NCBI GenBank assembly: GCA_947493255.1
Contig: CANLQK010000007.1
Span: forward strand, 281,367-345,366
Source of the DNA: an uncultured Paracoccaceae bacterium
GTDB lineage: Bacteria; Pseudomonadota; Alphaproteobacteria; Rhodobacterales; Rhodobacteraceae
DNA: 64,000 bases
Reading direction: 5' to 3'
The notes below the pieces were generated by a model. The model was not told the origin of the DNA and ran no database searches. It saw only the letters and a program-made list of their open reading frames with translations. This document shows positions 44,111-55,088 of this stretch, in pieces (the first letter of the stretch is position 1; each line of letters opens with the position of its first letter). The translations under genes were made by a program, and so were the position numbers.

Positions 44111-44398
44111 ATGTTTAAATTCTTGTTCGAAAAAATGGGCGCGAAAGCTGTTATTGAAACGCAGCGCGATACTGTTGTTCGCACTGTTGACGAGTTGAAT
44201 GCCGTTTTGGCGTTGATGGCTGACAAACCAAAGGTTGGCGTGGATCTGAACACCGGTCTGCTGTCTGTCGAGTTGCCTGACCAGATGCCAGACGAGGCGC
44301 TGGCGTTACCTGCACCGACCGAGACAAAAGAAGATGCCGTAGATGAAGCGGTGGAACCAGCGGCTGAAGAGGTCGTCGAAGAAAAATCCGCAGCGTAA
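44111..44398 (+). CDS. Small acidic protein of unknown function
   Basis: This 95-residue protein starts MFKFLFEKMGAKAVIETQ and ends in a Glu/Ala-rich acidic tail (TETKEDAVDEAVEPAAEE). I do not recognise the family. Its gene lies between the two cold-shock genes, in opposite direction, with GGGGG shortly before the ATG and a strong terminator after it. Single small gene with clear signals, so probably real. Confidence 0.65.
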   Translation: MFKFLFEKMGAKAVIETQRDTVVRTVDELNAVLALMADKPKVGVDLNTGLLSVELPDQMPDEALALPAPTETKEDAVDEAVEPAAEEVVEEKSAA

Positions 44399-44423
44399 GT
44401 AAATTTTGTTTGTTTAGAACGAA

Positions 44424-44450
44424 AAAGGGCGGCCCATTGGGCCGCCCTTT
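44424..44450. terminator. Bidirectional terminator
   Basis: aaagggcggccc (44424-44435) pairs perfectly with gggccgcccttt (44439-44450) across a 3-base loop, between the convergent small acidic gene and the second cold-shock gene. Confidence 0.8.
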
Positions 44451-44472
44451 CGAATTTCGTCAGGCGTTTGCC

Positions 44473-44679
44473 TTATGCGAGTGCGAGGTTCACTGCGGAT
44501 TCGCGACCGTCGCGGCCAGCTTCGACGTCGAAAGTAACTTTCTGATCGTCTGCCAGACCTGTAAGGCCGGAACGCTCAACTGCGGAGATGTGAACGAAAA
44601 CGTCCTTGCCGCCAGTTTCAGGAGCGATAAAGCCGAAGCCTTTTGTTGTGTTGAACCATTTGACTGTGCCGTTGGCCAT
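44473..44679 (-). CDS. Cold-shock protein (CspA family), paralogue
   Basis: This 68-residue cold-shock domain protein differs from the copy at 43612-43821 at only a few positions (for example KGFGFIAPETGGKDVF here). RNP1 and RNP2 motifs are intact. The two genes are local duplicates about 800 bp apart. The frame is open to 44835 but the ATG at 44679 matches the paralogue. Confidence 0.95.
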   Translation of the reverse strand: MANGTVKWFNTTKGFGFIAPETGGKDVFVHISAVERSGLTGLADDQKVTFDVEAGRDGRESAVNLALA

Positions 44680-44802
44680 GTCATGTCTTCCTTGTATTGG
44701 GCTGCCCGCGGAGTGCGACAGCTGTGGCTTGGTCAGTGCTAGGTCGAAGAACTGTAAGCCGGAAAGCGGAAGACAGGGGTCGATATAGAGTAACGTCTGC
44801 AG
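44680..44802 (-). promoter_or_regulatory. 5' leader of second cold-shock gene, shared with paralogue
   Basis: This leader carries the same ordered blocks as the first cold-shock leader, including gtcagtgc at 44732-44739 and gagtaacgt at 44788-44796, with small differences in spacing. Confidence 0.5.
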
Positions 44803-44945
44803 GCCCCATATGAGGGGCGGCAGGATATAAATCAAGGGTGTTGATGAAAACGCGGGCTACGGTTTCTTGTTGCGTCGGGCGATTGGTGGTAATTTTCGCC
44901 AACTTTTGAGATCAGCAGATCTATTGGATTTTGGGCGGGGCGGCG

Positions 44946-45686
44946 ATGACATTGGATGTACTTGAATGGACCAAACATGGCGGTCAAAAGATCGACCATT
45001 TTCAAGTATTCGGTGAACGGCGGACGGGCACAAACTATGTTGCACAGTTGATTGATGACAACTTAGCCGTTGATCAGACAACGAAATACGGCTGGAAACA
45101 TGGGTACCCAACAATGCCGTGCATCGCACGATCGGCGCTTTTGGTGATCGTTGTACGAGACCCGCTATCTTGGTTGTCGAGCCTTCATAACCGCCCATTT
45201 GCAAAGTCGCATGAGGGATTGGCGTTCGGCGAGTTTCTGCGCACGCAGTGGTATGACCAGTACCGCGCCAAAGATTTTGGCCATTCACGGTGGGGATATC
45301 AGGGAATGCCCAAGGATCGGTTGGTTGCGAATCAGCTCGACCGCCACCCAATTACGGGGAAACGGTTTGAGAATCCGTTGGAAATGCGGAGCGTGAAAAA
45401 CGCGTGCTTTTTAGGATTGTTGGAGCGGGAATGTAATGCGGTTCTGGTCGACTACGAGATGGCGAAGAACACCCCGGCTGATATGTTGACCATCATTTCT
45501 GAACGCTATGACATTGCCGCGAAAGGTAAAATCGATGTGCCGGGGCATGTTGGGGCAAAAGGCCGTCCCGGTCAGCGGGTTTCTGATGTGGGTATTTCCA
45601 ATGAAGACATGGCATTTATTCGCGCCCATTTGGACGTGGAACAAGAGACACGTTTAGGGTTTTGGGAAGATTTAAACGCGGCTTAG
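44946..45686 (+). CDS. Sulfotransferase-like protein
   Basis: This 246-residue protein has FQVFGERRTGTNYVAQLI, a P-loop-like PAPS-binding segment seen in carbohydrate sulfotransferase relatives, and LLVIVVRDPLSWLSSLHNRPF, which resembles their 3'-phosphate-binding RDP motif. No membrane segment is visible. It faces the GT61 glycosyltransferase gene with a 9-bp gap, so both may act on a surface polysaccharide. Assignment is by motif only. A Met five codons upstream (44931) is an alternative start. Confidence 0.55.
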   Translation: MTLDVLEWTKHGGQKIDHFQVFGERRTGTNYVAQLIDDNLAVDQTTKYGWKHGYPTMPCIARSALLVIVVRDPLSWLSSLHNRPFAKSHEGLAFGEFLRTQWYDQYRAKDFGHSRWGYQGMPKDRLVANQLDRHPITGKRFENPLEMRSVKNACFLGLLERECNAVLVDYEMAKNTPADMLTIISERYDIAAKGKIDVPGHVGAKGRPGQRVSDVGISNEDMAFIRAHLDVEQETRLGFWEDLNAA

Positions 45687-45695
45687 GCGCGTTTG

Positions 45696-47111
45696 TTACA
45701 GGCCGTCGAGGTACGTCATGAGGCGGTCGGTGGCGTGATCGCTCATTCTAACAGGGTACAGACCTTTGCCGCGGTTCGGCGGGATAACCTCGGGGCCGTC
45801 GTATTCGTAATCTGCAATAGCCACGGTGTAGCGGCAGCCAGATAGATGCGCGAGGCTGGCGAAATCGTCCCATCGGATTGTACCAGTTTGCAGGGTTCCC
45901 AGTTCGATAACATGCGTTTTGGCGGCAGCGTAAGCCATGTTGGTGAAACCTGCGCCGTGGTAGGACAACATGATGTCTGCGTTTTGCATTGCGCCGATCT
46001 GCGCCAATGGTGTGAGGTCTTCGAACAACACTTGTTGGAAACCACGTACGTATAGAAGATCGAGGAGTGCGGCCTCGTTTTTCAAAGACCTGTCGTGACC
46101 GCGCGCCGCGCGTCGGCCGAGCCAGAATTTGTTCGGCAGATGGTTGAAGGAAATACCATCTGTAACGTCCAGCGCACGTTCTCTTAGTTTGCGAAGGGCT
46201 GCGATGTTGCCATTCGCCATAAGGACTTTGCCTAACCGTGATGGATAGGCGTTGTTGGCGAGATCGTTTTTGGGGCCGATAAGGTTCGGGATGTGGTCGG
46301 TTGGGTTACCGAAATATGCAATATCACCGTGCCAAACGATCAAGGCCCGATCGAAGGTTGATGGGGTTTGGACCAGATCAACCCTATCTTTCAGTTCTGG
46401 AAATAGGGTTGCGATATGGGCCTGCACAAAACTGGGTAATGTGGTTGCCTTGGTGACAATCTTGATCCGGCCAGTGAAGGTTTTTTCGCACGCGACCATT
46501 GCGATCGTGGGCAGGGTTTCACGGACGAAATGAAAATAATTGGATAGGTTTCGTGCCTCTATCACCACGTCGAGGCCTGCAATCGTGCCGTCATGAGAGG
46601 GCAAGGTGCTGTCGTGTGTTTTGGCTTCGTCAAAATATGCTTTGATTTGAGTTGCCCATGTTTCGCGGCCTGAGGCACGTTTGATGGCGCGGAAATTTGC
46701 ACCGAATGCGCGGTGGCCTGCGGTACCACTGAACAACCATTTCCCGTTTACGGCCTGAATATTCTCGTCGACAAATAGGTTGTCGGCGACAGCAAGTTGG
46801 CTGGAATATTCCACCGGTTTTTCAAACACTGTTTCAGTTTGCCATGCGGTCCATTGAGCGTTCCATCGGCGTTGAATGCGGCCATGTTCGGCCAAGGTGA
46901 TGGTGTCAGTGGTGCCGCCTTTGATTGGGGTCCACGACGGGGTGGATGGGCCAACCAAGGCCAAACCCGTATCACGGCCAGGCATCCAAAAGGCGAGCCG
47001 AGGGTCTGTTTCGGGGGCGGGCGGGGTTATTGGCACGACAGGGCCTTCTTTTGCTCGAATGTTTTTGTTTCCTGTTGGGGGAGTGTAGCGGAGTCGCGCT
47101 GTTACGCGCAA
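45696..47111 (-). CDS. Glycosyltransferase family 61 protein
   Basis: This 471-residue protein resembles the GT61 (DUF563) family: NLSNYFHFVRETLPTI in the middle and MLSYHGAGFTNMAYAAAKTHVIELG in the C-terminal half. GT61 enzymes in bacteria are found in capsule and LPS clusters. It has no signal peptide, so it acts in the cytoplasm. The neighbouring sulfotransferase-like gene supports polysaccharide modification. Confidence 0.8.
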   Translation of the reverse strand: MRVTARLRYTPPTGNKNIRAKEGPVVPITPPAPETDPRLAFWMPGRDTGLALVGPSTPSWTPIKGGTTDTITLAEHGRIQRRWNAQWTAWQTETVFEKPVEYSSQLAVADNLFVDENIQAVNGKWLFSGTAGHRAFGANFRAIKRASGRETWATQIKAYFDEAKTHDSTLPSHDGTIAGLDVVIEARNLSNYFHFVRETLPTIAMVACEKTFTGRIKIVTKATTLPSFVQAHIATLFPELKDRVDLVQTPSTFDRALIVWHGDIAYFGNPTDHIPNLIGPKNDLANNAYPSRLGKVLMANGNIAALRKLRERALDVTDGISFNHLPNKFWLGRRAARGHDRSLKNEAALLDLLYVRGFQQVLFEDLTPLAQIGAMQNADIMLSYHGAGFTNMAYAAAKTHVIELGTLQTGTIRWDDFASLAHLSGCRYTVAIADYEYDGPEVIPPNRGKGLYPVRMSDHATDRLMTYLDGL

Positions 47112-47220
47112 TGATTTGCCGAAGGTTGGTGGGCCCCGAATGCGGCGCGGGCTGCAATTTTCTTGCGGTTTGGGGCGGTTCCGTGTCTGACGGAATAAAG
47201 AACGTAGCAGGAGAATCGCC

Positions 47221-47742
47221 GTGCGGTGGGATGAATTGATGGACCGTGCTGGCGGTGTTTGCGAGTTTTGTGGCGCGATCGACGGGTTGGCGGGCGTAGA
47301 CGTGCCGCCTGAGGATCAAGTTTTGTTGTGTGAGACATGCCGGAGCGAGGGTGCCCCAGATGCCCATTGGCGGTGTTTGGAAGGGGCGGCATGGTCGGTT
47401 ACGCCTGCGGTACAGATTGCCGTTTGGCGCCGTTTGGGCGAGATCGACGAGATGTGGGCGTCTGATGCGCGCGAGAACATGATGATGGAGCCAGAGGTTT
47501 TAGCCCTTGCACAGGACGTCGAGCCTGTGGTCGAACATTTTGACAGTAACGGGATGCGGCTGGAACATGGCGATACGGTTGTGTTGATCAAGGACCTGCC
47601 CGTGAAGGGTGCGGGGTTTACGGCCAAACGCGGCACGGCAGTGCGCAACATTTCATTGGTCCCGGATAACGCGGCCCATATTGAGGGCCGCGTAGAAGGA
47701 CAGCGGATTGTGATTTTGACGGAGTTCGTGAAGCGCAAATAA
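47221..47742 (+). CDS. yjdM: YjdM (PhnA-like) family protein
   Basis: This 173-residue protein starts with GTG and a good AGGAG site. It has an N-terminal zinc-ribbon-like region (CEFCGA and LLCETCRSEG) and a C-terminal SH3-like domain with HGDTVVLIKDLPVKGAGFTAKRGTAVRNISL, the YjdM/PhnA pattern. Despite the old name, these proteins are not phosphonoacetate hydrolases, and their role is unclear. Confidence 0.88.
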   Translation: MRWDELMDRAGGVCEFCGAIDGLAGVDVPPEDQVLLCETCRSEGAPDAHWRCLEGAAWSVTPAVQIAVWRRLGEIDEMWASDARENMMMEPEVLALAQDVEPVVEHFDSNGMRLEHGDTVVLIKDLPVKGAGFTAKRGTAVRNISLVPDNAAHIEGRVEGQRIVILTEFVKRK

Positions 47743-47746
47743 GGGT

Positions 47747-48112
47747 TTAGGTGCGTTTCAGGTTTGCGGCTGCAATGAAGAGAGTCGCCAGCGCGAAAAT
47801 TACAACAGCGTGCCAGCCAAAGAACCACATTTGCCCAGCAAAGGTGTCTTCGGCGTATGACGCAGCGAAGCGGGTTTTGCCAACGTGCGCGATAGCGAAT
47901 GACACAAGCGTGAGGCCCGCGAGGCCCCCAATGGCGCGTCCGTAGGGAAGGCGTGTTGACGCATATCCGAGGATTAGTCCGATTGGCGTGCCGAGGAGTA
48001 TGGTTTTGTCGGCCCAGAACGGATGGGCGCCCAAGGTTTGTGTCGCCCCAGCGAAATACGCGGCGATTGCGACGGCGATACAGAGGCCGAATGGGAATGC
48101 GTATTGTTTCAT
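47747..48112 (-). CDS. Small four-helix membrane protein
   Basis: This 121-residue protein has four hydrophobic helices (about 5-25, 38-52, 60-80 and 95-115) and no domain I recognise. It is convergent with the yjdM gene with 4 bp between stops. Confidence 0.65.
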   Translation of the reverse strand: MKQYAFPFGLCIAVAIAAYFAGATQTLGAHPFWADKTILLGTPIGLILGYASTRLPYGRAIGGLAGLTLVSFAIAHVGKTRFAASYAEDTFAGQMWFFGWHAVVIFALATLFIAAANLKRT

Positions 48113-48208
48113 GGCGGGGGCCTTTGGTTGTTGAGTTGAGGTGGTTTAACCGATTGTTTGTTTGTGGGGCAACCACGTCACGCCGGTTTGGGGGGACGGC
48201 AAAAGAAA

Positions 48209-48231
48209 GGGCGGCCCGAGAATGGCCGCCC
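48209..48231 (-). terminator. Intrinsic terminator of ettA
   Basis: gggcggcc (48209-48216) and ggccgccc (48224-48231) form an 8-bp stem; on the minus strand it is followed by TTTCTTTT, 25 bases after the ettA stop. Confidence 0.8.
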
Positions 48232-48255
48232 GAAAACTTCAGAAATGTGGCTCGC

Positions 48256-49911
<1,656 letters not shown>

Positions 49912-50027
49912 GGTTGGACTCCTTGATGCTAAAACGCTTTGATTCCGTGAATACGCAAGGGGGGCGTGGGGTGCAATGGGAGGCGTTGGCAATTGCCTTT
50001 ATCGGGGGGGCTGCGTAAGGACAGGGG

Positions 50028-50663
50028 ATGGAACGTTATAAGGTACCATACGCCCGCGCCGGTCAGGTTGTGGGGTTGCTGGGAGGGTCGTTTGACCCTG
50101 CCCATGATGGCCATGTGCACATCACCAAAGCCGCGTTGGAACGGTTTGGGTTGGACAGTGTTTGGTGGATGGTAAGCCCGGGTAACCCGTTGAAAACGCG
50201 TGGGCCTGCCCCGATGGAAGCGCGGTTGGCTGCGGCGCGGGATGTGATGCGGCACCCTGCGGTCAAGATCACCGATATCGAGGCGCAACTGGGCACGCGC
50301 TATACGGCGGAGACGATAGCTGCGTTACAGGATCGGTATGTTGGGGTGCGGTTTGTGTGGCTGATGGGCGCAGATAATTTGGCGCAATTTCATCGGTGGC
50401 AGGATTGGCAGGAGATCATGGCGCGGGTGCCTGTTGGGGTTTTGGCGCGACCGGGTGACCGGATTGCTGCGCGTATGTCGAAGGCGGCGCGGATGTATCG
50501 CGCGAAACGGTTGATTGGTCGGGCTGCGCTAACCTTGGGGCGCTCTGACGCGCCGATGTGGTCATTCGTGAATTTGCCGATGTCGGAAAAGTCATCCACC
50601 GCGATTAGAAATGCAGGTAAATGGCAGGGGGGCTCTGTTGAAGGGCACCCTGACGAGGGCTAG
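50028..50663 (+). CDS. nadD: Nicotinate-nucleotide adenylyltransferase
   Basis: NadD makes nicotinate adenine dinucleotide, which NadE turns into NAD+. The 211-residue protein has the nucleotidyltransferase motif [14 protein letters not shown] at about residue 19 (HxGH core), [24 protein letters not shown] and the C-terminal SSTAIR motif. It is followed 9 bp later by dacB. Confidence 0.95.
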   Translation: MERYKVPYARAGQVVGLLGGSFDPAHDGHVHITKAALERFGLDSVWWMVSPGNPLKTRGPAPMEARLAAARDVMRHPAVKITDIEAQLGTRYTAETIAALQDRYVGVRFVWLMGADNLAQFHRWQDWQEIMARVPVGVLARPGDRIAARMSKAARMYRAKRLIGRAALTLGRSDAPMWSFVNLPMSEKSSTAIRNAGKWQGGSVEGHPDEG

Positions 50664-50672
50664 GGTTTTTAG

Positions 50673-52250
50673 ATGTCTGTACAGTTGACGCGTCGCGCGA
50701 TCTTAAGTGGTCTTTTGTCTGGTGTGGCTGGTGCTGCGGTAGCGCAGGCGCCGTTGTCGAGTTTGCGACCTGTTGCGCGTTCCGGTTCGGCGGCGGTTGC
50801 ACAGGCGCCGGAAGTGAGTGTGATTCCGAGGATTGCACCGCGGATACGCGCAAGTATTGAAAGTATCATTGCTGCCGCGGATCTGGAAGGCACTGTGGGG
50901 TGCGTGCTTGCAGATGCACGAACAGGCGAGGTTTTTGAACAGATTGAAGCGACCGAGGCGGTCCCGCCGGCGAGTGTCACCAAGGCTGTGACTGCGCTTT
51001 ATGCTTTGGATGCTTTGGGCGGCGCGTTTCGGTTTGTAACGCGAATTTTTGCTAACGGGCCCGTAGAGGGCGGTGTTTTGCGTGGTGATTTGATTTTGGC
51101 AGGCGGAGGTGATCCCACGCTTTCTGCAGATCATTTGGCCCAGCTTGCGGATGATCTGAAGGCTGCAGGTGTGATGCGTGTTGAGGGGCGGTTTTTGTGT
51201 TGGCGTGGTGCATTGCCCTACGCTGAGGAGATTGAACCATCCCAGTTGGATTACCTTGGCTATAACCCAGCGGTCAGTGGGCTGAACCTAAATTACAATC
51301 GTGTTCATTTTGAGTGGCGCAGGGTCAGTGGCAATTGGCAAACGTCTATGGATGCGCGAACCGAGAACCGCGTGCCGCGCGTTTCAATGGCGCGGGTTCA
51401 GATTGTGGATCGTGGTTCGCCCGTGTTTGACACAAATGCGCCGGACCGCTGGACTGTGGCCCGATCAGCGTTGGGGAATGGCGGTTCGCGGTGGATGCCG
51501 GTTCGCCAACCCGCGTTGTACGCAGGCGATGTTTTTCAGACGGTAGCGCAAGAGATTGGTGTAACCGTACCATCGCCTGAGGTCGTGGATGATTTGCCGG
51601 AAGGTGGGACAGAGCTGGCGAGCCATCAAAGCCCGACGATGCGGACGATTTTGCAAGAAATGTTGCTGTATTCTACGAATTTGACAGCGGAAATCTGCGG
51701 GTTGTCAGCGACACAGGCGAAATTGGGGCGGTCGTTGAATATTGAACAATCGGCAGCAGAAATGACCCGCTGGATTGGTGAAACTTACGGTGCCGAGTGT
51801 GATTTCAAGGACCATTCCGGCCTGAGCGATGCGAACCGGATTTCTGCCGGTGCGATGGTCAAGGTGTTGTTGGCCGTCGGGCCTGATGGGCCATTGCGGC
51901 CAATCATGCGTAGGATTGCGATGCGGGATGCAGACAACAACCGATTGGAAGACTATCCGATTGAGGTGCGCGCCAAAACGGGGACATTGAATTTCGTGTC
52001 GTCTTTGGCGGGCTATGTCGAGACGGCGGATGGGTCTGATTTGGCGTTTGCAATATTTGCTGCCAACCTTGATCGGCGCGAGCGCGGTAAAGCGAGCGGC
52101 GACGAAGTGCCTGCAGGATCTATTGAATGGAACCGCCGTGCGCGACGGTTACAGCAACAATTGTTACAGCGCTGGGGGCTGATTGCGTCGATTGACGAGG
52201 CTGATGTTGTTGAATTGGAAGATTTAGGCGGCGTTGAACCAGTAAATTGA
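50673..52250 (+). CDS. dacB: D-alanyl-D-alanine carboxypeptidase/endopeptidase (PBP4 family)
   Basis: DacB-type enzymes trim peptide stems and cut crosslinks in the periplasm. The 525-residue protein has a twin-Arg-containing export signal (LTRRAILSGLLSGVAGAAVA), the SxxK active site in PASVTKAVTALYAL (near residue 101), the SGLSDANRIS motif and KTGTLNFVSSLAGY. The signal contains TRR, which could fit Tat or Sec export. Confidence 0.93.
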   Translation: MSVQLTRRAILSGLLSGVAGAAVAQAPLSSLRPVARSGSAAVAQAPEVSVIPRIAPRIRASIESIIAAADLEGTVGCVLADARTGEVFEQIEATEAVPPASVTKAVTALYALDALGGAFRFVTRIFANGPVEGGVLRGDLILAGGGDPTLSADHLAQLADDLKAAGVMRVEGRFLCWRGALPYAEEIEPSQLDYLGYNPAVSGLNLNYNRVHFEWRRVSGNWQTSMDARTENRVPRVSMARVQIVDRGSPVFDTNAPDRWTVARSALGNGGSRWMPVRQPALYAGDVFQTVAQEIGVTVPSPEVVDDLPEGGTELASHQSPTMRTILQEMLLYSTNLTAEICGLSATQAKLGRSLNIEQSAAEMTRWIGETYGAECDFKDHSGLSDANRISAGAMVKVLLAVGPDGPLRPIMRRIAMRDADNNRLEDYPIEVRAKTGTLNFVSSLAGYVETADGSDLAFAIFAANLDRRERGKASGDEVPAGSIEWNRRARRLQQQLLQRWGLIASIDEADVVELEDLGGVEPVN

Positions 52251-52300
52251 TCGTTAGGGCCATCACGATGCATGGCCCCGTTGATGCGGTCAAATTTCGC

Positions 52301-52720
52301 CTAGAGGGTCATGTGCCGAGCACGCGCGCCACGTTCGATGGCGGCTGCGTGCAAACGGTCGATGGCTAGTTCGTAACGGACCTCTTCTAGCATGCGCAGT
52401 TCGGATTGGCGGATGTCGCCATCAGCGGCAGCAACGTCGCAGCACAATGCATAGGCTGTTTCGAACAAACGTGTTGGCAGGCTGTCGCGTATGAGGCCGA
52501 AGAGAGCATCAAGGCCGTCTTCTTGGCTGAAGAGGTCAAATACAGTCTGTGACATGCGGGGCACGTGGTCGGCGTCGTAATTGGCGAAAACGGGCAGGTT
52601 GTTGATGATGTTCGTGATCTTAACCAATTCGGCCGTGCGGATGTTTTCATCGCTTGCGGAGACCGCGATCATCAGGGCGCAGAGCGCGTCTTGGGAAGTC
52701 AGGGAAGGGGTGTCGGACAT
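52301..52720 (-). CDS. TerB-like protein
   Basis: This 139-residue all-helical protein resembles TerB: LCALMIAVSASDENIRTAELVKI and AYALCCDVAAADGDIRQSEL with acidic helix-capping residues that bind divalent metal in TerB. Family members are linked to tellurite resistance and phage defence but single genes such as this have no known role. It is convergent with dacB; a GGGCCAT/ATGGCCC hairpin at 52257-52278 separates them. Confidence 0.8.
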   Translation of the reverse strand: MSDTPSLTSQDALCALMIAVSASDENIRTAELVKITNIINNLPVFANYDADHVPRMSQTVFDLFSQEDGLDALFGLIRDSLPTRLFETAYALCCDVAAADGDIRQSELRMLEEVRYELAIDRLHAAAIERGARARHMTL

Positions 52721-52832
52721 TGATGTCGCTCCTTTGGTTCCTTTCACATTTATTGACGAGGATGCTGCACTGCAATAGGACGCGCGGAACTGTGCCAATG
52801 GGGCGCAGGGTAACATAGAATGGATTTGTCCG

Positions 52833-54470
52833 ATGACTGCTTTACGTGATGCTGCGATGACCTCGAAGGCTTGGCCCTTTGAAGAGGCCCGCCGGTTGCT
52901 GAAACGGGTAGAGCGGACGGGCAAAGACCATGTGTTGTTCGAGACGGGTTATGGGCCATCTGGATTGCCCCACATCGGCACGTTCGGTGAGGTGAGCCGT
53001 ACGACGATGATCCGTCGTGCGTTTGAGGTTATTTCCGACATTCCGACACGTTTGATTTGTTTTTCAGATGATTTGGACGGGATGCGCAAAGTTCCAAGCA
53101 ATGTGCCGAACCCTGAGCGGCTGGAGCAATATATGCAGCTGCCGCTGACAGATGTGCCGGACCCGTTCGATAAATACGAGAGCTTTGGCCACCATAATAA
53201 CGCGATGTTGCGCCGGTTTTTGGACACCTTTGGATTTGAGTATGAGTTCTATTCCGCCAAGGAATACTATGAGTCTGGTCAGTTCGATGAGGTGCTGATG
53301 CGTGCCGTTGAGCGGTATGACGATGTCATGGCTGTGATGACAAAATCATTGCGTGAAGAGCGCCGCGAAACCTATTCGATCTTCTTGCCCAAGCACCCAG
53401 AAAGCGGGCGCATTATGTATGTGCCGATGAAGCATGTGGATGCGAAAGAAGGCACCGTCACGTTTGACGATGAAACGGGCCGTGAATGGACGGTGCCGGT
53501 GACGGGCGGCAATGTAAAATTGCAGTGGAAGCCAGATTTCGGTGCGCGTTGGGCCAGCCTTGATGTTGATTTCGAAATGTACGGCAAGGACCACAGCACG
53601 AATACGCCAATCTATGACCGGATCTGCGAAATTTTGGGCGGCAAGAAGCCGGAGCATTTCTCTTACGAATTGTTCTTGGATGATCAGGGTCACAAGATTT
53701 CCAAGACGTCCGGGAATGGTGTGTCGATTGACGAATGGCTGACCTATGCGGCGACGGAATCGCTGTCATATTTCATGTACCAGAAGCCAAAGACAGCGAA
53801 GCGGATGCATTTTGATGTAATCCCGAAGGCGGTGGACGAGTATCACCAGCAGCTGCGCGCATACCCTACGCAGGATGAGAAAGCACAGTGCAACAACCCT
53901 GTGTTCCACATTCACGGTGCGGATGTGCCTGCGTCGACTATGGTTGTGCCGTTTTCGATGTTGTTGAATTTGGCGTCTGTTTCGCAGGCCAAAGATAAGG
54001 ACAAGTTGTGGGGGTTCATCCAGCGCTATGCGCCGGATGCGTCACCAGAAACGAATCCAGACTTGGATGCGGCGGCAGGCCATGCGGTGCGCTACTACAA
54101 AGACTTTGTTGAACCCAACAAAGAGTTCCGCGCGCCAGAGGCCGGTGAGGTCGCAGCGTTGCAGGCGTTGGCGGATGCGCTGAAGTCTGATGAGGCCGCG
54201 TTGGCGATCATCGCAGAGAAAAACGCGAAGGTTGGCAAAGACATGGAGTTGCCGGCCGTGGATTGGAACGACGACGAGTTTTTGCAATCGATCGTGTTTG
54301 CCGTTGGTAAGGTTCATGATTTTGAACCGCTGCGGACGTGGTTCTCGTGCCTGTATGAAGTGTTGTTGGGTGCGAAACAGGGGCCACGTTTTGGTGGATT
54401 CATTGCACTGTATGGCCGCGAGGAAAGTATCGCGTTGATCGAGGCGGGCCTGCGGGGCGAGTTAGCCTGA
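52833..54470 (+). CDS. lysS: Lysine-tRNA ligase, class I
   Basis: This 545-residue enzyme is the class I lysyl-tRNA synthetase, unrelated to the class II LysRS of most bacteria. The HIGH-type motif is [13 protein letters not shown] near residue 46 and the KMSKS-type motif is [10 protein letters not shown] near residue 289, followed by the helical anticodon-binding region. Class I LysRS occurs in most archaea, spirochaetes and alphaproteobacteria. A Met at 52857 is another possible start. Confidence 0.95.
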   Translation: MTALRDAAMTSKAWPFEEARRLLKRVERTGKDHVLFETGYGPSGLPHIGTFGEVSRTTMIRRAFEVISDIPTRLICFSDDLDGMRKVPSNVPNPERLEQYMQLPLTDVPDPFDKYESFGHHNNAMLRRFLDTFGFEYEFYSAKEYYESGQFDEVLMRAVERYDDVMAVMTKSLREERRETYSIFLPKHPESGRIMYVPMKHVDAKEGTVTFDDETGREWTVPVTGGNVKLQWKPDFGARWASLDVDFEMYGKDHSTNTPIYDRICEILGGKKPEHFSYELFLDDQGHKISKTSGNGVSIDEWLTYAATESLSYFMYQKPKTAKRMHFDVIPKAVDEYHQQLRAYPTQDEKAQCNNPVFHIHGADVPASTMVVPFSMLLNLASVSQAKDKDKLWGFIQRYAPDASPETNPDLDAAAGHAVRYYKDFVEPNKEFRAPEAGEVAALQALADALKSDEAALAIIAEKNAKVGKDMELPAVDWNDDEFLQSIVFAVGKVHDFEPLRTWFSCLYEVLLGAKQGPRFGGFIALYGREESIALIEAGLRGELA

Positions 54471-54526
54471 TTTGACGAATGATCCCTGTGGGCTAGATTT
54501 TTGATCAGTCCGCAGGGAGATTTACC

Positions 54527-54925
54527 ATGTTTAGAACTGCCATTTTGGCCGCATTGGTTTGCGCAGGTACGTCCGTTACAGCGCAAGACGCATCGATTGA
54601 AGGCGTTATTACAGAGCAGTTACAGGCGTTTAGAGATCGGGATGTGGGAACGGCATGGACGTTTGCCAGCCCAATGATCCAAGGCATTTTTCAAACCCCA
54701 GAGAATTTCGGCCGAATGGTCCAGAATGGCTACCCCATGGTGTGGGACAATTCTGATGTTCAGTTTTTGGAGCAACAAGAATTTGAAAGCCGGACACGAC
54801 AAGAAGTTTTGATCAAGGGACCGGATGGTGCGTTTTATATTCTGGATTATCAAATGATCGAAACCGAAGCGGGTTGGCTGATCAATGGTGTTCAGGTGAT
54901 CCCTGCGCCGGACATCGTGTCCTAA
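54527..54925 (+). CDS. DUF4864 secreted protein
   Basis: This 132-residue protein has a signal peptide (MFRTAILAALVCAGTSVTA) and a compact domain with IEGVITEQLQAFRDRDVGTAWTFASP, the pattern of DUF4864, a cystatin/SnoaL-like alpha+beta fold. Role unknown. An AGGGAGA site precedes the ATG. Confidence 0.8.
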   Translation: MFRTAILAALVCAGTSVTAQDASIEGVITEQLQAFRDRDVGTAWTFASPMIQGIFQTPENFGRMVQNGYPMVWDNSDVQFLEQQEFESRTRQEVLIKGPDGAFYILDYQMIETEAGWLINGVQVIPAPDIVS

Positions 54926-55088
54926 CTGTTGCGTGCAGTCGCGCGGCATCGTTACGGTGCCGTTAGCCCGCGTTTACTTCGACGAATTACCCCTTTGATC
55001 GTGTGACCGGCACAGGCGCTTTTGCCTTTTGTGGGTTCAGCTTTTGAATAGGGGCGCGCGGCGCGGCCCCGAACATAGGGGTTTTGCG

